A stretch of DNA of 64,000 nt from Opitutales bacterium (GTDB lineage Bacteria > Verrucomicrobiota > Verrucomicrobiia > Opitutales > Coraliomargaritaceae), in contig JABBCA010000098.1 in the NCBI GenBank assembly GCA_018607135.1, positions 62,001 through 126,000 of the forward strand, written 5' to 3'. The first letter of the stretch is position 1. Every line of letters begins with the position of its first letter. Shown here one piece after another: positions 9,493-18,081 of the stretch. The position numbers and the translations under genes were made by a program. Under the pieces are notes generated by a model that worked only from the letters and a program-made list of their open reading frames with translations, searched no databases and was not told the origin of the DNA.

Positions 9493-9844
9493 TACAGCTA
9501 AATGTGCAAATGTTCACCATATTGCCAAGCCCTCTTTTGCGTCTAACTCATAATCCTAATCCAACAGAGAAGGGGACTTCTCAAGACCAGTTCATAAAAC
9601 TGGGACGCTGCATATATACCGCATACCCGACCTCTGCGTTTAAACGCACGCCAGCAGTATCCACATCAGTTTCGCCAGTTCCCGCCTTCCTTACCCAAAT
9701 TAAGGTGTGAACAGCCCATTTCACCTCCAAAGCTCAGAAGATTACGATTACGAGTAAGATTAAGCGTAAGACTTTAAAAAAACCGTCTCGACAAACCGCC
9801 TGCAACTGAAACCCTTCTCGCTTCACTGAATTTACAGGACGATC
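9493..9844. other. Intergenic region upstream of pheS with degenerate hexamer run
   Basis: This 352-bp gap separates the divergent recQ and pheS genes. It should hold both promoters, but I cannot fix their -35/-10 boxes. At 9740-9775 lies a run of degenerate hexamers of the form GATTAC, GATTAC, GAGTAA, GATTAA, GCGTAA. I saw no phenylalanine-rich leader peptide and no T-box or tRNA-like element. A short purine stretch (AGGAC) precedes the pheS start. Confidence 0.4.
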
Positions 9845-10885
9845 ATGCAAGAACAATTAACAGCCATCGTAGCCGGCGTGCGGGAAAATGCACCCAAGGT
9901 CCAAACACGTGCCGAGTTTGAAGCTTACAAAGCCACCATCTCTGGCCCTAAGGGCGCACTCACAGATGTGATGAAGGGCATGGGCAAAGTGCCTAAAGAA
10001 GAGAAGCCAGCCATGGGCAAAGCCATCAACGAAGCCAAGACCGCCGTCACTGCAGAGTTTGACGCCGTTCTCGAGCGCATCGAAGCCGCCGAGCTTGCTG
10101 CCAAGCTGGGTCCCGCTATCGACCCAAGCCTACCGAGCCCCGATTCCGCACGTGGCACGCTGCACCCGATCTCCCAAGTCCGCGAGGAAATGGTCGAGCT
10201 CTTTCGTCGTATCGGATTCTCCGTCGCCGAAGCCACCGAGGTCGAAACCGAGCACTATTGCTTCGACGCACTCAATATCCCAAGCGATCACCCAGCTCGC
10301 GACATGCAAGACTCTTACTACCTGCCAGACGACCTGCAGGTAAACAACGTCAGCAAAGAAGGCGACGAGAAGTATCTCCTCCGCACCCACACATCGACCG
10401 TGCAGATCCGCACCATGCTCAAGGAGAAACCTCCGATCCGCATCGTAGCGCCCGGTCGTTGCTTCCGCCGCGATACGCCCGACGCCACCCACAGCGCCAA
10501 CTTCCACCAGATCGAAGGCCTCTACGTCGACAAAGACGTCACGCTCCTCGACCTCAAAGCCACCCTCGATCACTTCGTAAAGACGATCTTCGGCCCCAAG
10601 GCCAAGACACGCCTCCGCCCCAGCTTCTTCCCATTCACTGAGCCCAGCTTCGAGATGGACTTCTTCTCACCCGATCTCGGCAAGCTCAGCAACAAGTGGC
10701 TCGAAATTATGGGTTGTGGCATGGTCGACCCCGAAGTCTTCAAAGCCGTCGGCATCGACCCCGAAGTTTACACCGGCTACGCCTTCGGAATGGGCATCGA
10801 GCGCATCGCCATGATCCTCCAAGGCGTCGACGACATCCGCTACTATTACCAAAACGACGTCCGCTTCCTAAAGCAGTTCGCGTAA
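9845..10885 (+). CDS. pheS: Phenylalanine-tRNA ligase alpha subunit
   Basis: This 346-residue class II aminoacyl-tRNA synthetase subunit charges tRNA-Phe as an alpha2-beta2 tetramer with PheT. Residues 1-90 are the helical coiled-coil arm that contacts tRNA. The catalytic core follows, with motif 2 (GRCFRRDTPDATHSANFHQI) and motif 3 (GYAFGMGIERIAMIL) near the C-terminus. The length is normal. pheT follows on the same strand after 219 bp, an unusually long gap for this operon that contains a repeat cluster. Confidence 0.97.
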   Translation: MQEQLTAIVAGVRENAPKVQTRAEFEAYKATISGPKGALTDVMKGMGKVPKEEKPAMGKAINEAKTAVTAEFDAVLERIEAAELAAKLGPAIDPSLPSPDSARGTLHPISQVREEMVELFRRIGFSVAEATEVETEHYCFDALNIPSDHPARDMQDSYYLPDDLQVNNVSKEGDEKYLLRTHTSTVQIRTMLKEKPPIRIVAPGRCFRRDTPDATHSANFHQIEGLYVDKDVTLLDLKATLDHFVKTIFGPKAKTRLRPSFFPFTEPSFEMDFFSPDLGKLSNKWLEIMGCGMVDPEVFKAVGIDPEVYTGYAFGMGIERIAMILQGVDDIRYYYQNDVRFLKQFA

Positions 10886-10895
10886 ACCACTTTAA

Positions 10896-10980
10896 TTAGA
10901 CAGAATAATTATCCGACAGAATGATTATTTAAAAATGACATCCGCATAGTTTCTCCTCACTGGAAAATCATTCTGTCTAA
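10896..10980. repeat. Direct and inverted 14-15 bp repeats between pheS and pheT
   Basis: Two direct copies of GACAGAATRATTAT (10899-10912 and 10915-10928) are followed by an inverted copy (10966-10980). The first and third copies form a near-perfect 15-bp stem: TTAGACAGAATAATT against AATCATTCTGTCTAA with one mismatch. A short T/C-rich stretch follows. It could act as a partial terminator or processing hairpin between pheS and pheT, or be a small mobile repeat. Confidence 0.6.
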
Positions 10981-11104
10981 AAAACTTTTCATTACATCAG
11001 AATCACGCCGTTTAAGCTTCCAAAATATCTGCGTCCATCTGTGGTTAAAATCCACGTTAGCATAGCCCACGACAGAGAAGCCCACGCATTCAAAAGTCTT
11101 TCCC

Positions 11105-13564
11105 ATGAAAATTTCCTATAACTGGCTTAAAAACTACATCGATCTCGATCTCGTCGAGCACTCACCCGAAGTGCTGCAAGAAGTGCTCCCGCTGCTCGGC
11201 TTCGACATCGAAGAAATCGAAAAACTCGGTCCACCGCAGCTCAGCAACGTCGTGGTCGGTCAAGTCCTCGAGTATGGTCAACACCCCGACGCCGACCGCC
11301 TCCGCTGCTGCAAGGTCAGCACAGGCAACGAAGGCGAAGTCCACGACATCGTCTGCGGCGCTAAGAACTTCAACCAAGGCGACAAAGTCATGGTCGCGCT
11401 CCCAGGCGCCGTCCTCCCAGGCGACTTCAAGATCAAGGCCTCCAAGCTCCGTGGTCAGCCCTCCGCTGGGATGATGTGTTCCGCAAAGGAACTACAAATC
11501 GGTCAAGACCACGACGGTATCATGATCCTCGATCAAGACACCGCCCTCGGCACACCCGTCAACGACCTCTACACCGACGGCGACACCGTTCTCAACCTTG
11601 AGATTACACCCAACCGCGTCGACGTGCTCAGCCACATCGGCGTCGCTCGCGAGCTTGCCGCCAAATTCGGCCTCGAAGTGAACTACCCCGAGGTTAAAGC
11701 CAGCACTGAAAACCCCGCCATCGGCGATCCACTCATTTCCGTCGTCGAAGTCAGCGCCCCCGAAGTCTGCCCGCACTATACCGCGGTCAGTATCAAAGGC
11801 GTCAAAGTCGGCCCAAGCCCCAAGTGGCTCAAGGATGCCATCGAGGCCACCGGTCAACGCTCGATCAACAACGTGGTCGACGTCACCAACTACGTGTTGC
11901 ACGAAACCTGCCAGCCACTTCACGCATTTGACGCAGCCAAGATCCAAGGGAAAAAACTTGTCGTCCGTATGGCGACCGAAGGCGAGCCGATCACCACTCT
12001 TGATGATGTCGAGCGCAAGCTCACCGCCAACATGGCCGTCATCGCCGATGCCGAGCGTCCGCTCGTCGTTGCCGGCGTCATGGGCTCCGTCGATGCCGAA
12101 GTCGACGAGTCGACAACCGACATCGTCCTCGAAGCCGCATACTTTGCACCCACCTCAGTCCGTGCCACCGCGCGTAAGCTCGGTCTGTCCTCCGACAGTT
12201 CCTACCGCTTCGAACGCGGCGTCGACCCAAAGGGCGTCACCTACGCATCCCTCCGCGCAGTCGACCTCATTCTCGAAGTCGCCGGCGGGACCGTCGATGG
12301 CAACCTGATCGAAGAAGGTGCAGAGCCACCCACAATTTCCGAGGTCAACCTCTACCCAGAGCGCGTCCGCACCTTCATCGGTTTTGATATCAGCGATGCA
12401 GAGATGCAGTCCGTCCTCGAATCTCTCGGACTCGGCGTTTCCATCCACGACGAAGCCGACGGCACCACACGTTGGGAAGTCGCCATCCCATCCTACCGTC
12501 AAGACCTCCAGCGCGACGTCGACCTGATCGAAGAAATAATCCGCGTCTACGGCACCGATAAGATTCCCGAGTCCGAAGTCGTCGCACGCGGCATTGGCAC
12601 CGAGGATCACCGCATCTACACCGTTAACGAAGCCGTGGCCAATTACTTGACCGGGCAAAACTTCAACGAAGCCTTCCTCTATTCGCTCCGCGATCCGGAA
12701 GAGACTCAGTTCTTCTTCGGCGAGGAGAGCCACAAAGTGCTCGCATTGGACAACCCACTGCAAAGCGACCAAAGCCACCTCCGCCCATCCCTCATTCCAG
12801 GGCTGCTCGATGTGCTTAAGCTCAATGCCGCACGCGGCACAGGCGCGACACGCTTCTTCGAGCGCGGACACGTCTACCGCGAAGTCAAAGGCCAGATGGT
12901 CGAGCTCGTCTCCGTCAGCTTCGTCATCGTCGCCGATCAAATCACCCGCGAATGGCGCCAGCGCGAAGTCGCCGATTTCTTTACTGCGAAGACCATCTCT
13001 GGCGAGATCCTCGACATCGCAGGCACCGCCGCCAGCAAGCTCACCTTCAAGCCGATTGAAGACTGCAAGCTCTGGCAAGCCGGACACTCCGCCGAAGCAG
13101 GGGAGTTTGCCAAGATGGGCTTCCAAGCTACTTGCGGCCTCCTCAACATCGCTACTTTGAAAGAGCGTTGGGACATCACCACACCCGTCATTGCCGGTTC
13201 GATTCTGATGACACCAAAGTTCTTCGAGCGCAAAGCCAAGCGCGGTCGCCACACCGGCGTCAGCAATCAGCCCGCCTCCGCAAAAGACCTCGCACTCATC
13301 GTCGATCAATCCGTCCACGCAGGCGATGTCGAAAAAGACGTCGCCAAATTCGCCAAGAAAGCCACCCAAGGCTTCAATTGCGAAAGCGTCCGCATCTTCG
13401 ATGTTTACGAAGGCGAAGGCCTCCCCGAAGGCAAAAAGAGCCTAGCCGTCACCATGAGTTTCCGCGCTGCAGACCGCACTTTGAAAGACAAAGAAGTGAA
13501 CTCCGCTTTCGATGGTATTCAAAAACTCATCGCGGATAAGACGGATTATCAAATCCGAAAGTAG
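11105..13564 (+). CDS. pheT: Phenylalanine-tRNA ligase beta subunit
   Basis: This 819-residue protein is the tRNA-recognising and editing partner of PheS. In order it shows an N-terminal YNWLKNYI start, an OB-fold tRNA-binding domain at about 40-155 (EYGQHPDADRLRCCKV, KIKASKLRGQPSAGMMCSAKEL), the B3/B4 editing region (RSINNVVDVTNYVLHE, HAFDAAKI), the B5 domain at about 405-480, the synthetase-like core, and a C-terminal anticodon-binding ferredoxin-fold domain from about 725. The length is normal for bacterial PheT. No ribosome-binding site is obvious before the ATG. Confidence 0.97.
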   Translation: MKISYNWLKNYIDLDLVEHSPEVLQEVLPLLGFDIEEIEKLGPPQLSNVVVGQVLEYGQHPDADRLRCCKVSTGNEGEVHDIVCGAKNFNQGDKVMVALPGAVLPGDFKIKASKLRGQPSAGMMCSAKELQIGQDHDGIMILDQDTALGTPVNDLYTDGDTVLNLEITPNRVDVLSHIGVARELAAKFGLEVNYPEVKASTENPAIGDPLISVVEVSAPEVCPHYTAVSIKGVKVGPSPKWLKDAIEATGQRSINNVVDVTNYVLHETCQPLHAFDAAKIQGKKLVVRMATEGEPITTLDDVERKLTANMAVIADAERPLVVAGVMGSVDAEVDESTTDIVLEAAYFAPTSVRATARKLGLSSDSSYRFERGVDPKGVTYASLRAVDLILEVAGGTVDGNLIEEGAEPPTISEVNLYPERVRTFIGFDISDAEMQSVLESLGLGVSIHDEADGTTRWEVAIPSYRQDLQRDVDLIEEIIRVYGTDKIPESEVVARGIGTEDHRIYTVNEAVANYLTGQNFNEAFLYSLRDPEETQFFFGEESHKVLALDNPLQSDQSHLRPSLIPGLLDVLKLNAARGTGATRFFERGHVYREVKGQMVELVSVSFVIVADQITREWRQREVADFFTAKTISGEILDIAGTAASKLTFKPIEDCKLWQAGHSAEAGEFAKMGFQATCGLLNIATLKERWDITTPVIAGSILMTPKFFERKAKRGRHTGVSNQPASAKDLALIVDQSVHAGDVEKDVAKFAKKATQGFNCESVRIFDVYEGEGLPEGKKSLAVTMSFRAADRTLKDKEVNSAFDGIQKLIADKTDYQIRK

Positions 13565-13790
13565 CGGCTTGTCTGCATTTGGCAGTGTTGTGCGGTCTAG
13601 GGCGTCGTCCCGTTGCTTGGCTGTTTATTGGATGTAAGCCATTGCGATTAATCATCAGTCAAAACGACAGACTATTGAAGTCATTTTCTAGCCTCTTAGC
13701 CTGAAGTGACCAAGAGCTCACAGCCATCGCGTGAGAGAAAACTCGCCCATTGCGTTTGCACTTTGAGTGATGTAATGCATGATCTAAAAT

Positions 13791-14243
13791 ATGTCAAAGT
13801 TTCTGGTTTCCCTTTTCGCTTCACTCTTCCTCCTTGGCTGCGCAAACACTCAGTATGTAGGGCAAAGCTACCCACCGACCTCACACGTGGATGTTTATAT
13901 GACTGGGGCTGAGGTCACACGTCCTCATACAGTCATGGGCCGCGCTGAGACTGAGGCTACCGAATACATGAGTTTCCAAGACATGCAGACCCAGCTCATG
14001 CAAGACGCAATGGCGAAAGGCGCTGACGGCATAATCATCACTGGCATGAAGACGATCAACGTCGGCAGTTCGAGTTACACCAGTGGTCAGAAAGAAGGCG
14101 AACCGGAGTATTATGTAACCAAAGATGGGAAGCTCAAAACCCGTAACAAGCACAGTAGCAGCTCAAGTTATAGCGAAGTCAGTTCGACCTCTCAGATCCG
14201 CGACCACGTGCTGAGTGCTCAGTTAATCAAATACATCCACTAA
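13791..14243 (+). CDS. Small lipoprotein of unknown function
   Basis: This 150-residue protein begins with a short signal peptide ending in a lipobox, LFLLGC, giving a lipidated Cys17. The mature part contains AMAKGADGIIITGMKTI, which faintly resembles YbjQ-type or other small periplasmic folds, then a Ser-rich stretch and a conserved-looking tail DHVLSAQLIKYIH. I cannot assign a function. It sits alone between pheT and a PEP-CTERM protein on the same strand. Confidence 0.65.
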   Translation: MSKFLVSLFASLFLLGCANTQYVGQSYPPTSHVDVYMTGAEVTRPHTVMGRAETEATEYMSFQDMQTQLMQDAMAKGADGIIITGMKTINVGSSSYTSGQKEGEPEYYVTKDGKLKTRNKHSSSSSYSEVSSTSQIRDHVLSAQLIKYIH

Positions 14244-14265
14244 TACTTATAGTCTTTTAAACCAG

Positions 14266-15153
14266 ATGAATCATAAACTACCGCTTCGTTCAGTTCTACT
14301 CGCCTTTACCGTATTTGTTAGCCACACATTTGCAGAGATAGTCTCTTACGAAGCGGTCTTTCAGATAGATTCAAAAACCGATCTACTCGTAGGAGAAACC
14401 CCCATTTTCGACTCGGATGGCTGGAGTAACGTATCGATTGGAGATCGTTACATCGTCAATTTTTCAGTTGATACGAGCATAGAGGACACCAACGATACTG
14501 TTGAGTTAGTTGATAATACGATTATCGAAGGAAGTCGCCGCAATGGCAGTTATCAAGGCTTGCTGACGGCCTTATCAATTCAGGCAGTTCCAGCCAACAC
14601 AGGCACCTATGATCCTGATGGGACTTCTTTTAACTTAGATACAGCAACGACGACTGTCGATGAAGTGGGCGAATATAAATCGAATGGCAATCTCGCCCAC
14701 ATCGAACGAATTTTTATGCTAAACAGCGCCATGTCAGAAGGTCCACCTATTTTAGGGGGTGATCTATCTGACTTGGGAATGAACTTTAGAAGCATCCAAT
14801 CACTAGGCGGGCAAAATCAATTAGATGTTTTGGATGATCGAAGCTTTACGACAGACCCATTTGCTTATGGGGATATATTTGGAGGAGTATCTTCTGTTCA
14901 GGGCAATGCGGAAGATCTCACACTCCTGACCGATGACATCTTGGGAACAGGTTTTGCTGAAACAGACCTTGGCCGTCCCTTATCGCTCCGATTTGGAGAA
15001 GTCACTTACTTTGAGAATCTCAGCGGCACCCATGATCTCTACGCTTGGGGCACTTTCGAGAGTATTGCAGTGGTTCCTGAGCCTGCTAACAGTGCTTTAA
15101 TCATAGGTATGTCGCTCGGCTTCCTTAGCCTCCGGAGGAGACGTCGTTTGTAA
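14266..15153 (+). CDS. PEP-CTERM sorting domain protein
   Basis: This 295-residue exported protein has an N-terminal signal peptide (LRSVLLAFTVFVSHTFAE) and a classic C-terminal PEP-CTERM tag from about residue 270: VPEP, a hydrophobic helix (SALIIGMSLGFLSL), then RRRRR. Such tags are handled by an exosortase in bacteria that make exopolysaccharide. The middle part is acidic and probably beta-rich, with no recognised catalytic motif. It lies 22 bp after the small lipoprotein gene and may be co-transcribed. No exosortase gene is in this window. Confidence 0.8.
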   Translation: MNHKLPLRSVLLAFTVFVSHTFAEIVSYEAVFQIDSKTDLLVGETPIFDSDGWSNVSIGDRYIVNFSVDTSIEDTNDTVELVDNTIIEGSRRNGSYQGLLTALSIQAVPANTGTYDPDGTSFNLDTATTTVDEVGEYKSNGNLAHIERIFMLNSAMSEGPPILGGDLSDLGMNFRSIQSLGGQNQLDVLDDRSFTTDPFAYGDIFGGVSSVQGNAEDLTLLTDDILGTGFAETDLGRPLSLRFGEVTYFENLSGTHDLYAWGTFESIAVVPEPANSALIIGMSLGFLSLRRRRRL

Positions 15154-15240
15154 TCTGGAAAGGACGGTGCCTAGCTTAGGCTCATATTGAGATCATCGAA
15201 ATCGCCTAGGGCTCAGGAAGGGAAATCTAAAAGGAAAACT

Positions 15241-15274
15241 AAAAGAAAAAGGGACAGGAAAAGAAAAAGGGACA
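15241..15274. repeat. Perfect 16-bp tandem repeat upstream of the RAYT transposase
   Basis: AAAAGAAAAAGGGACA occurs at 15241-15256 and again at 15259-15274, separated by GG. It lies about 55 bp before the start of the RAYT gene and may be a REP-like half-site or target mark for that protein. Confidence 0.6.
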
Positions 15275-15327
15275 AGCTAATAATAGTTGACGCGCGAGTG
15301 GGCGTAAGTCAGCTTGTTGATTGAATT

Positions 15328-16314
15328 ATGAGAACAAAACGACTGAAAGTGAGTGGGGCAGCGGCTACTTACCACTGTATGACGCGCACGGTGAACGGAG
15401 AGATGTTGTTTGGTAATCGCGAGAAGGAAGTTCTCAGGAAGATGATCCGCCAAATCTCTGATTTTTGTGGGGTTGAAATTCTTACTTACTGCATCATGTC
15501 AAATCACTTCCATGTCTTGGTGCGTGTTCCAGATGTGCAGTCTGTTTCGGATGCGGAGCTAAAACGCCGCTACAAGACCCTGTATCCAAAGCCTACTAAG
15601 TATCAGGAGGCGACGGCGGAGGAGATGTTTAAAGCGCTGCAAGCTGGAGGTGAAGACGCTGAGGTGATTCGCCGTAAGTTGTTGGTTCGGATGGGGGATG
15701 TGTCTCAGTTTATGAAGGCTGTGAAGCAGAGGTTCTCTGTTTGGTATAATCGCTCGCATCAGCGCTACGGCACGCTTTGGGCAGAACGCTTCAAGTCCGT
15801 GCTTGTTGAAGGGCAGGGTAACCCTCTGCAAACGATGGCTGCTTACATCGATCTAAACCCAGTGCGTGCGGGCTTGGTCGACGATCCTAAAGATTATCGC
15901 TTTTGTGGTTATGCAGAAGCCGTTTCTGGTGTTAAAGAGGCGAAGGCTGGCTTGTGTCATATTTGGTCGGATCATGGTGCGAAGTTCATTGATTCAGCTC
16001 TGAAAGCGCATCGACTCTTAATTTTTGGAAAACGTGCTTCGGAGGCGCATCTCACTGAGGCAAAGCGCGCGGCTGCTTTGAAAGTTTTGGATAAGGAAGA
16101 CGGCTGCTTGCCGAAGTCCACGATACTGCGCTGCCGTGTTCGGTATTTCACTGATGGAGCCATCTTGGGCTCGACGGAGTTTGTTAGAGGTTTCACCGGA
16201 GCCTGGCAAATGGAACGTCGACGAAAGTATCCGCCGAAAGTTAATCTACTCAGAGGTGCCGACTGGGGTGATCTTGCCGTAATCCAAGGTCTAAGGAAGC
16301 AGATCTTTGGTTAA
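15328..16314 (+). CDS. REP-associated tyrosine transposase (RAYT, Y1_Tnp/IS200-like)
   Basis: This 328-residue HUH-type single-strand transposase has the metal-binding motif SNHFHVLVRVP at about 55-65, preceded by GVEILTYCIM. The catalytic-tyrosine helix lies near SQFMKAVKQRFSVWYNRSH, followed by RYGTLWAERFKSVLVEG and YIDLNPVRAGLV, which are RAYT hallmarks. RAYTs are usually single-copy domesticated relatives of IS200/IS605 that act on REP hairpins. A 16-bp tandem repeat precedes the gene and a small hairpin follows its stop codon, but no classic REP pair was found. The frame is intact. Confidence 0.9.
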   Translation: MRTKRLKVSGAAATYHCMTRTVNGEMLFGNREKEVLRKMIRQISDFCGVEILTYCIMSNHFHVLVRVPDVQSVSDAELKRRYKTLYPKPTKYQEATAEEMFKALQAGGEDAEVIRRKLLVRMGDVSQFMKAVKQRFSVWYNRSHQRYGTLWAERFKSVLVEGQGNPLQTMAAYIDLNPVRAGLVDDPKDYRFCGYAEAVSGVKEAKAGLCHIWSDHGAKFIDSALKAHRLLIFGKRASEAHLTEAKRAAALKVLDKEDGCLPKSTILRCRVRYFTDGAILGSTEFVRGFTGAWQMERRRKYPPKVNLLRGADWGDLAVIQGLRKQIFG

Positions 16315-16333
16315 GCTTCGATGGGATCGAAGC
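16315..16333 (+). terminator. Hairpin directly after the RAYT stop codon
   Basis: A perfect 8-bp stem (GCTTCGAT paired with ATCGAAGC) with a GGG loop begins at the base after the TAA stop. No T-run follows, so it may be a REP-type hairpin or a message stabiliser and not an intrinsic terminator. Confidence 0.45.
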
Positions 16334-16529
16334 GCAAAGGGGCAATACGACCTGCTTATTCTGACGCGAAGGCGCTCGCTTTGGCGGCTTTTATACATGG
16401 CATTCTTTGACTATATTACTAATTGTCATTTGCATGCAGACTCTTGAAAAGCTTGGGCAGGTTTTAGTGTTTAGCTACGCGCCGTGTGATAACTGCAGGT
16501 GAATTGCAGTTCTGTTGACGGGAATTTAT

Positions 16530-17633
16530 TTAGACGGTCGCCTGTGCGTTACCACCAGTGCGAGCTTTGGGTTGTTTGCGTATCTTGCGTTTCGTTCCTG
16601 TGACCTCTCCAGTGCTTTTTCTTGCGGTGAGATCGACTGATAGCACAGTATCCGCAAAGCGTTTTTTCTCATTTTGGCTGCTTTCAAGCAAAAGTTCGGC
16701 AGCAACACGTCCCATTAACTCAGGCGAAGTCGCGGCGCCAGTTAGGGTTGGATATTCCTCCTCGCAAATGCGCGTATTATCGAAGGCTGCTATGCTTATG
16801 TCTTCAGGTATTTTGAATCCATTGCTGAGTAGGTAGGTCGAGGCACCACGAGCCATTGCGCCATTGAAGCTGAGCCAAGCGGTTGGTATATTTTTACCAG
16901 ATGTTTTTAGGAGTGCTTCAGCGGCTTCAGTGCCTTCGCGGCGGTCGCCAGATTTGACTTCAATGCAAAATTTAGGATCCAACTCTAGGCCACGAATATG
17001 AAGTGCGCTCTGAACCGCTCTGAGGCGTGCCTTTGCGCGCTGGGTGTCGCGATTGCCGCCTAGCCAAGCAAACTTTGTGTGCCCCAAGTCCATTAGGTGC
17101 TGCACGAGTAGGTCGGCGGCCTGCTCCTCATTGGATACAACTGAATCACAAAGTCCTGAATATTGGCTAGATACGGTGACTATTCGCGAGTCGAGCTTTA
17201 GCATTGCTTGCATAAACTGCCTAGAAACTTCTCCTAAAATCACTAGCCCAAGAAACGAGTCTGGGTTTTGGAGTTGCTTGAGGTGTTCGACTTGCAGATC
17301 GTTTTCCACTCCAAGGAAGAGTAGTGAGATGCCCTGTTCAGCAAGGTAATCATGAATGCCATGTTGGACGTGCCCGAAGAAAGGGCTTTGATTATAGAGT
17401 TTAACTCCTTCGCGGAGAAGAAAGCCCACGGTCTTGTGCCCATTGTTTGGTGCCAATAGTTCAGTAGCAATACCTTTTGGGCGGTAGCCGCTCTTGCGGG
17501 CGTGATCCCAGATCTTGTTATAAGCAGTTTCGGAGACGCCTTTGCGCCTACCGTTTAGCACCATAGAGACCAGAGTTTGCGAGACCCCAAGGTCTTTGGC
17601 AATTTGCTGTTGAGAAATTCTTGTTTTTTTCAC
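16530..17633 (-). CDS. LacI family transcriptional regulator
   Basis: This 367-residue protein has an N-terminal LacI helix-turn-helix (ISQQQIAKDLGVSQTLVSMV) at about 5-25 with a hinge near residue 50, then a periplasmic-binding-protein-like effector domain (GLVILGEVS, HTKFAWLGGNRD, IPEDISIAAFDNTRICEEEY). Such proteins repress sugar genes until a sugar binds. The start is GTG at 17633, chosen because it places the HTH at the usual distance from the N-terminus. No Shine-Dalgarno sequence precedes it, and an inverted repeat abuts the start codon. It diverges from a beta-solenoid protein and a GH42 gene, its likely targets. Confidence 0.93.
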   Translation of the reverse strand: MKKTRISQQQIAKDLGVSQTLVSMVLNGRRKGVSETAYNKIWDHARKSGYRPKGIATELLAPNNGHKTVGFLLREGVKLYNQSPFFGHVQHGIHDYLAEQGISLLFLGVENDLQVEHLKQLQNPDSFLGLVILGEVSRQFMQAMLKLDSRIVTVSSQYSGLCDSVVSNEEQAADLLVQHLMDLGHTKFAWLGGNRDTQRAKARLRAVQSALHIRGLELDPKFCIEVKSGDRREGTEAAEALLKTSGKNIPTAWLSFNGAMARGASTYLLSNGFKIPEDISIAAFDNTRICEEEYPTLTGAATSPELMGRVAAELLLESSQNEKKRFADTVLSVDLTARKSTGEVTGTKRKIRKQPKARTGGNAQATV

Positions 17634-17662
17634 TTAGAAATAAAAAAACGTTTTATTTCTAA
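17634..17662. promoter_or_regulatory. Perfect inverted repeat abutting the LacI start codon (candidate operator)
   Basis: Twelve-base arms TTAGAAATAAAA and TTTTATTTCTAA flank the five bases AAACG. Inside it lies AAAACGTTTT (17645-17654), a palindrome centred on CG as in many LacI-family operators. The element occupies the untranslated leader immediately before the GTG start, so protein binding or RNA folding there could give autoregulation. Assignment is by inspection only. Confidence 0.5.
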
Positions 17663-17922
17663 ACAGGCAAGTATTAGTTAATTTTATTAGTATATTGTTA
17701 ATGCTAACGGCTGCAGGTGCCATGCGTTTTAAGTTGGCCAATCGGGACGGTAATTTTTTTACTCGTTAGGCAATTGAATACGAACTTGGATGTTTGGTAT
17801 TTTAAGTATTTTAACTATTTGTTTAATAATGACTTGCGGATTAAGGGTGCGGTAGGAGTGTTCGCGTTCGTAGATAAGTTCTGTGAAGCTATACTGGTGA
17901 TTCGCTGGCAGTGAATACTTTC

Positions 17923-18063
17923 ATGCTGATGACTGTAAATTCGCTTTTGAATGCTCAAGTGACACTTAATTCAAGATTTGATGGCACAAATCGATACCCC
18001 GATTACAAGTCTGCCGGTTCGTATCATGCTCAAAACGACTCACTGATTGTGCCTTTGAATTAA
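17923..18063 (+). pseudogene. Possible remnant of a pectate-lyase-fold protein
   Basis: A 46-codon open frame ends with RFDGTNRYPDYKSAGSYHAQ then NDSLIVPLN and a stop. This resembles the segment just before the beta-helix in the two complete proteins of this window, for example NAVNTVPDYSRAGYKGGG in the gene at 44068 and DQIIDFSFCGYQKSELPLP in the gene near 58.9 kb. The rest of such a gene is absent. It may be a decayed fragment, or chance similarity in a short frame. Confidence 0.3.
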
Positions 18064-18081
18064 TCAGTGAATGTTTTGAGC
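18028..18081 (+). other. Compound hairpin
   Basis: An outer 9-bp stem (GCTCAAAAC with GTTTTGAGC) and an inner 8-bp stem (CACTGATT with AATCAGTG) are separated by a small internal loop (4 and 3 nt), with a 13-nt apical loop. All 17 pairs are Watson-Crick. No T-run follows, so it is not a standard terminator; it could be a protein-binding or RNA element upstream of the gene at 18247. Confidence 0.6.

Noticed and set aside
12155-13369. A 404-codon open frame on the reverse strand inside pheT, plus several others opposite pheS and pheT
   Set aside because: They lie entirely over strongly conserved pheS/pheT coding sequence, show biased composition (Asp/Glu/Val- or Ser/Pro-rich) and resemble no family; they are mirror frames of GC-biased codons.
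17717-17914. A 65-codon forward frame in the LacI upstream region
   Set aside because: Aromatic-rich sequence with no family resemblance, no ribosome-binding site, in AT-rich non-coding DNA.
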